From Chitinophaga sp. XS-30 (GTDB lineage: Bacteria; Bacteroidota; Bacteroidia; Chitinophagales; Chitinophagaceae): a stretch of DNA of 64,000 nt. Both the position numbers and the translations under genes were made by a program. Shown here piece after piece: positions 61,506 through 64,000 of the stretch; position 1 is the stretch's first letter; every line of letters starts with the position of its first letter. The notes beneath the pieces were generated by a model, which was not told where the DNA came from, did not search any database, and saw only the letters and a list, made by a program, of their open reading frames with translations. Where the stretch lies: the NCBI RefSeq assembly GCF_008086345.1, contig NZ_CP043006.1:2168032-2232031 (forward strand), written 5' to 3'.

Positions 61506-63560
61506 ATGAGAAAAGCACTTTTCATTTTTTTATTGTTCGGATCGCTGCAGTCACAGGCACAGCAGGATATCAAGCCTTACGGCGCCCTGCCTTCTGCCGC
61601 GCAGCTGAAATGGCAGCGACTGGAATATTACATGTTCATACACTTCGGGCCGAATACTTTTACCGACAAAGAGTGGGGGCATGGTGACGAGGACCCGAAG
61701 GTTTTCAATCCTACGGAACTGGACGCCCGGCAATGGGCAAGAACGGCCAAGGCCGCCGGCATGAAGGGCATCATTATCACCGCCAAGCATCACGACGGCT
61801 TCTGTCTCTGGCCAAGCGCCTACAGCAAACATACGGTGAGGGAAAGCGCCTGGAAGGATGGTAAAGGCGATGTGCTGAAGGAGCTTTCCGCCGCCTGCCG
61901 GGAATACGGGCTGCTCTTCGGGGTATATCTCTCCCCCTGGGACAGGAACCACCCGGCCTACGGCACCCCGGAATACAACCAGGTATTTGCCAACCAGCTC
62001 AAAGAAGTGCATTCCAGCTACGGCGATGTGTTCGAGCAATGGTTTGACGGCGCCAACGGAGAAGGGCCGAACGGCAAGAAGCAGGTGTACGACTGGCCGC
62101 TGTTTGAAAGCACCGTGCTGAAGATACACCCGGAGGTGATCTTTTTCAGCGACAATGGTCCGGGTTGCCGCTGGATCGGTAATGAAGACGGTTTTGCCGG
62201 CGCCACCAACTGGAGCACCCTCAACAGGAACGATTTCCGCCCGGGTATGGGCGGGATACAGGAAATACTGAACAAAGGCCAGGAAGACGGCACCCATTGG
62301 GTACCCGGGGAAGCGGACGTATCCATCCGCCCGGGATGGTTTTACAGTCCGTCTACGGATGACAAGGTGAAAACGCTGCCTTGGCTGCTCGATATCTATT
62401 ACAAATCCGTAGGCCGCAATGCTAACCTGCTGTTAAATGTGCCGGTAGACCGCAGGGGCCTCATCCACAAAAATGATTCCCTCCGGCTGATGGAATTGCG
62501 GAAAGTGCTGGATGAATCTTTTTCAACGAACCTTGCGGTACGGGCCAGGACCACCGCCACCAATACCCGGCGCAACAGCACGCTGAGCAGCGCCGTGCAT
62601 CTGACCGACAACAACCCGAATACTTACTGGGCAACGAATGACGGCGAACTGAAAGCAACGATCACCCTGAGCTTTGTGAAACCGGTGACCTTCAACCGCC
62701 TGCAGTTGCAGGAGTACATTGCACTGGGGCAGCGGGTGAAATCGTTCAGGGTCAGCGTGCTGGAAGGCAGGCAGTACCGGGAGATCGCGAATGAGACCAC
62801 GATCGGTTACAAGCGCATCCTGCGCCTGCCGGCGACCACCACCACCGCCGTGCGCATAGAATTGCTGGATGCGAAGGCTTGTCCCGTCATCAGCGAGATC
62901 AAGCTTTTCAAAGCACCGGAATTACTGGCTGATCCGGAGATCAGGAGAAACGGCGAGGGGATGGTCACCATCACCGCCGCTTCGGAGGACCCGGTATTCC
63001 ATTATACGACGGATGGCAGTGAGCCAACGCTCAGGTCCCCGAAATACACGGGTACGCCGTTCTCTTTCCCCGGTACGGGTGTGATCAGGGCAAAAGCCTT
63101 TGTGGAGAATGGCCGTAAGGCCAGCGCCACGGTAACAGCGGAGATGGACCTGGCCCCGCTGAACTGGAAACTGCTGTTTGTCAGCAGCCAGGAGAACAGG
63201 GGAGAGGGCGCAAAAGCATTTGACAGCCATCCCGGTACCGCCTGGATCAGCAAATCCGGCGATTATCCGCATGAGATACAGGTAGATATGGGCGCGGTGA
63301 CGACGGTGAACGGCTTTACCTATACGCCCCGCCCCAATGGCGGCATCATCTACAGCTATGCATTTTATGTCAGCAATGACGGGAAGAACTGGGGGCAACC
63401 GGTAGTGCTGGGGAATTTCGCCAATATTCAGAACAGCCCGGTAAAACAAAGGATCAGGCTGCCGAAAGCCGCGAAGGCACAGTATTTCAGGCTGGTGGCG
63501 GTAGCGCCGGCCAGTACGGAGGAGAAGAGGGCGGTAGCGGCGGAGATCGGGGTATTTTAG
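61506..63560 (+). CDS. Alpha-L-fucosidase (GH29), multi-domain
   Basis: A 684 aa exported enzyme removing alpha-linked fucose. The ATG at 61506 starts the signal peptide MRKALFIFLLFGSLQSQAQQ. The catalytic domain (about 22-345) has YYMFIHFGPNTFTDKEWG, ITAKHHDGFCLWPS and the nucleophile Asp181 in EQWFDGANGEGP. It is followed by an F5/8 type C-like domain (about 350-480), a CHB_HEX_C unit (about 500-560, FHYTTDGSEPTLRSPKYTGT) and a second F5/8 type C-like domain (about 565-684). Fucose on N-glycan cores or plant glycans are likely targets. No fucose catabolic genes are seen nearby. Confidence 0.95.
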   Translation: MRKALFIFLLFGSLQSQAQQDIKPYGALPSAAQLKWQRLEYYMFIHFGPNTFTDKEWGHGDEDPKVFNPTELDARQWARTAKAAGMKGIIITAKHHDGFCLWPSAYSKHTVRESAWKDGKGDVLKELSAACREYGLLFGVYLSPWDRNHPAYGTPEYNQVFANQLKEVHSSYGDVFEQWFDGANGEGPNGKKQVYDWPLFESTVLKIHPEVIFFSDNGPGCRWIGNEDGFAGATNWSTLNRNDFRPGMGGIQEILNKGQEDGTHWVPGEADVSIRPGWFYSPSTDDKVKTLPWLLDIYYKSVGRNANLLLNVPVDRRGLIHKNDSLRLMELRKVLDESFSTNLAVRARTTATNTRRNSTLSSAVHLTDNNPNTYWATNDGELKATITLSFVKPVTFNRLQLQEYIALGQRVKSFRVSVLEGRQYREIANETTIGYKRILRLPATTTTAVRIELLDAKACPVISEIKLFKAPELLADPEIRRNGEGMVTITAASEDPVFHYTTDGSEPTLRSPKYTGTPFSFPGTGVIRAKAFVENGRKASATVTAEMDLAPLNWKLLFVSSQENRGEGAKAFDSHPGTAWISKSGDYPHEIQVDMGAVTTVNGFTYTPRPNGGIIYSYAFYVSNDGKNWGQPVVLGNFANIQNSPVKQRIRLPKAAKAQYFRLVAVAPASTEEKRAVAAEIGVF

Positions 63561-63765
63561 CCGGAGATATTTTACCAGGCCGCAAGCCACAGGAGCTTTC
63601 GCGGAATTTTCCGCTTCGGCGTATTGACAGCGACCTCCTTTCCATCCGCCAACAGCTGTTCAAGGCCGGCATGCTGTCGCCGATGAACCCCGGTCCGGCC
63701 GAATGACCATGCCTGGTGCCCAGCGCGCCGGTGCGGGCAAAGACTATCCGGGAACAGGCTCCCGG

Positions 63766-63807
63766 AAAAGGGAGGAAACACTGGCCAGTCCGCGTTTCCT
63801 CCCTTTT
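63766..63807 (+). terminator. Strong intrinsic terminator 200 bp after the fucosidase gene
   Basis: A perfect 14-bp stem (63766-63779 with 63794-63807) with a 14-nt loop and T-run. The 205 bp between the fucosidase stop codon and this hairpin hold no ORF that I believe in; they are probably 3' untranslated sequence. Confidence 0.85.
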
Positions 63808-63849
63808 TTCATGGCTCAAAAAAAAATGACCCGATTGATAAATAAGTTA

Positions 63850-63857
63850 TAACTTTG
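63850..63857 (+). promoter_or_regulatory. Putative -7 element (TAACTTTG) near the right edge
   Basis: Exact TAnnTTTG match. It would drive transcription to the right, into the frame at 63915. Confidence 0.45.
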
Positions 63858-63914
63858 CGTTTGATTTTATCAGTAAACGACCGTTTTTTATAACAATTTA
63901 ATGACGAACTGAAG

Positions 63915-64000
63915 TTGGAATACATCTCAACCCATACCAACATCTCTGCTTATCACCCCCTCTTCGAAGGTGGTGTTACCGCTATTGGGTTTCCTGTTCT
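63915..64000 (+). CDS. Possible 5' end of a gene running off the window
   Basis: After the promoter-like element a frame is open to the window end, reading LEYISTHTNISAYHPLFEGG and on. It has no ATG (only CTG/TTG starts after the stop at 63891); the nearby ATG at 63901 is followed by a stop after three codons. The reading looks protein-like but is too short to identify. Confidence 0.25.
   Translation, partial: MEYISTHTNISAYHPLFEGGVTAIGFPV

Overview
This 64 kb window is a chromosomal segment of a Bacteroidota bacterium, most likely of the Chitinophagaceae (Chitinophaga-like). The evidence is the set of families present (Porin_10-type porin, HYC_CC_PP protein, LytTR/LytS pair, fused CcoNO, FHS sugar symporters, GH92/GH20/GH29 enzymes with Bacteroidetes-style lipoprotein or periplasmic signals), the near absence of Shine-Dalgarno sequences, and many TAnnTTTG -7 promoter elements. 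It is ordinary chromosome apart from one small AT-rich island. Taxonomy is an inference from gene content, not from a database search.

Layout. 1-5.8 kb: 5' end of sucC, purine nucleoside phosphorylase, a large porin, then a compact metal-related group (HYC/Cys-rich protein, periplasmic HMA protein, His/Asp-rich beta-barrel, and an AraC regulator carrying its own HMA domain). 5.8-17.2 kb: a minus-strand block for microaerobic respiration, in transcription order ccoI, ccoS, ccoNO (frameshifted as given), ccoQ, ccoP, ccoG, ccoH/fixH, a TauE/SafE-like protein, hemN and a thioredoxin-like protein. Two Fnr/Crp-type palindromes lie in its promoter regions. 17.6-22 kb: L,D-transpeptidase and two NADP-isocitrate dehydrogenases of different families side by side. 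22.3-25.3 kb: LiaF-like protein, DUF4288 protein and a LytS/LytTR two-component pair. 25.3-32.5 kb: thioesterase, Nramp transporter fused to a universal stress domain with its MntR regulator and operator, a lipoprotein, the N-degron pair aat-clpS, and a Kef-type antiporter.

32.8-35.9 kb: two identical tRNA-Val(UAC) genes, each with its own promoter and terminator, enclose about 3 kb of AT-rich accessory sequence holding an Sde182-like nucleoside hydrolase protein and small unknown, partly broken ORFs. 36-44.9 kb is housekeeping: mtaB, plsC-priA, murB, and the minus-strand group rmuC, a glutamine amidotransferase and ypdA.

44.9-63.6 kb is a glycan salvage region that looks suited to N-glycans: NagB fused to a PIG-L deacetylase domain, GH20 hexosaminidase, GH92 alpha-mannosidase, endonuclease/phosphatase-family protein, CutC, glycosylasparaginase, ROK sugar kinase, two FHS-family symporters, galactokinase and GH29 fucosidase. 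Together these could trim mannose, GlcNAc and fucose, release GlcNAc from Asn, import the sugars and feed them to glycolysis. LacI-type palindromes occur upstream of GH92 and between the two divergent symporters, and a 62-bp tandem repeat whose units each carry the same AAACGTTT core lies near the first. No SusC/SusD pair and no LacI regulator are present in the window.
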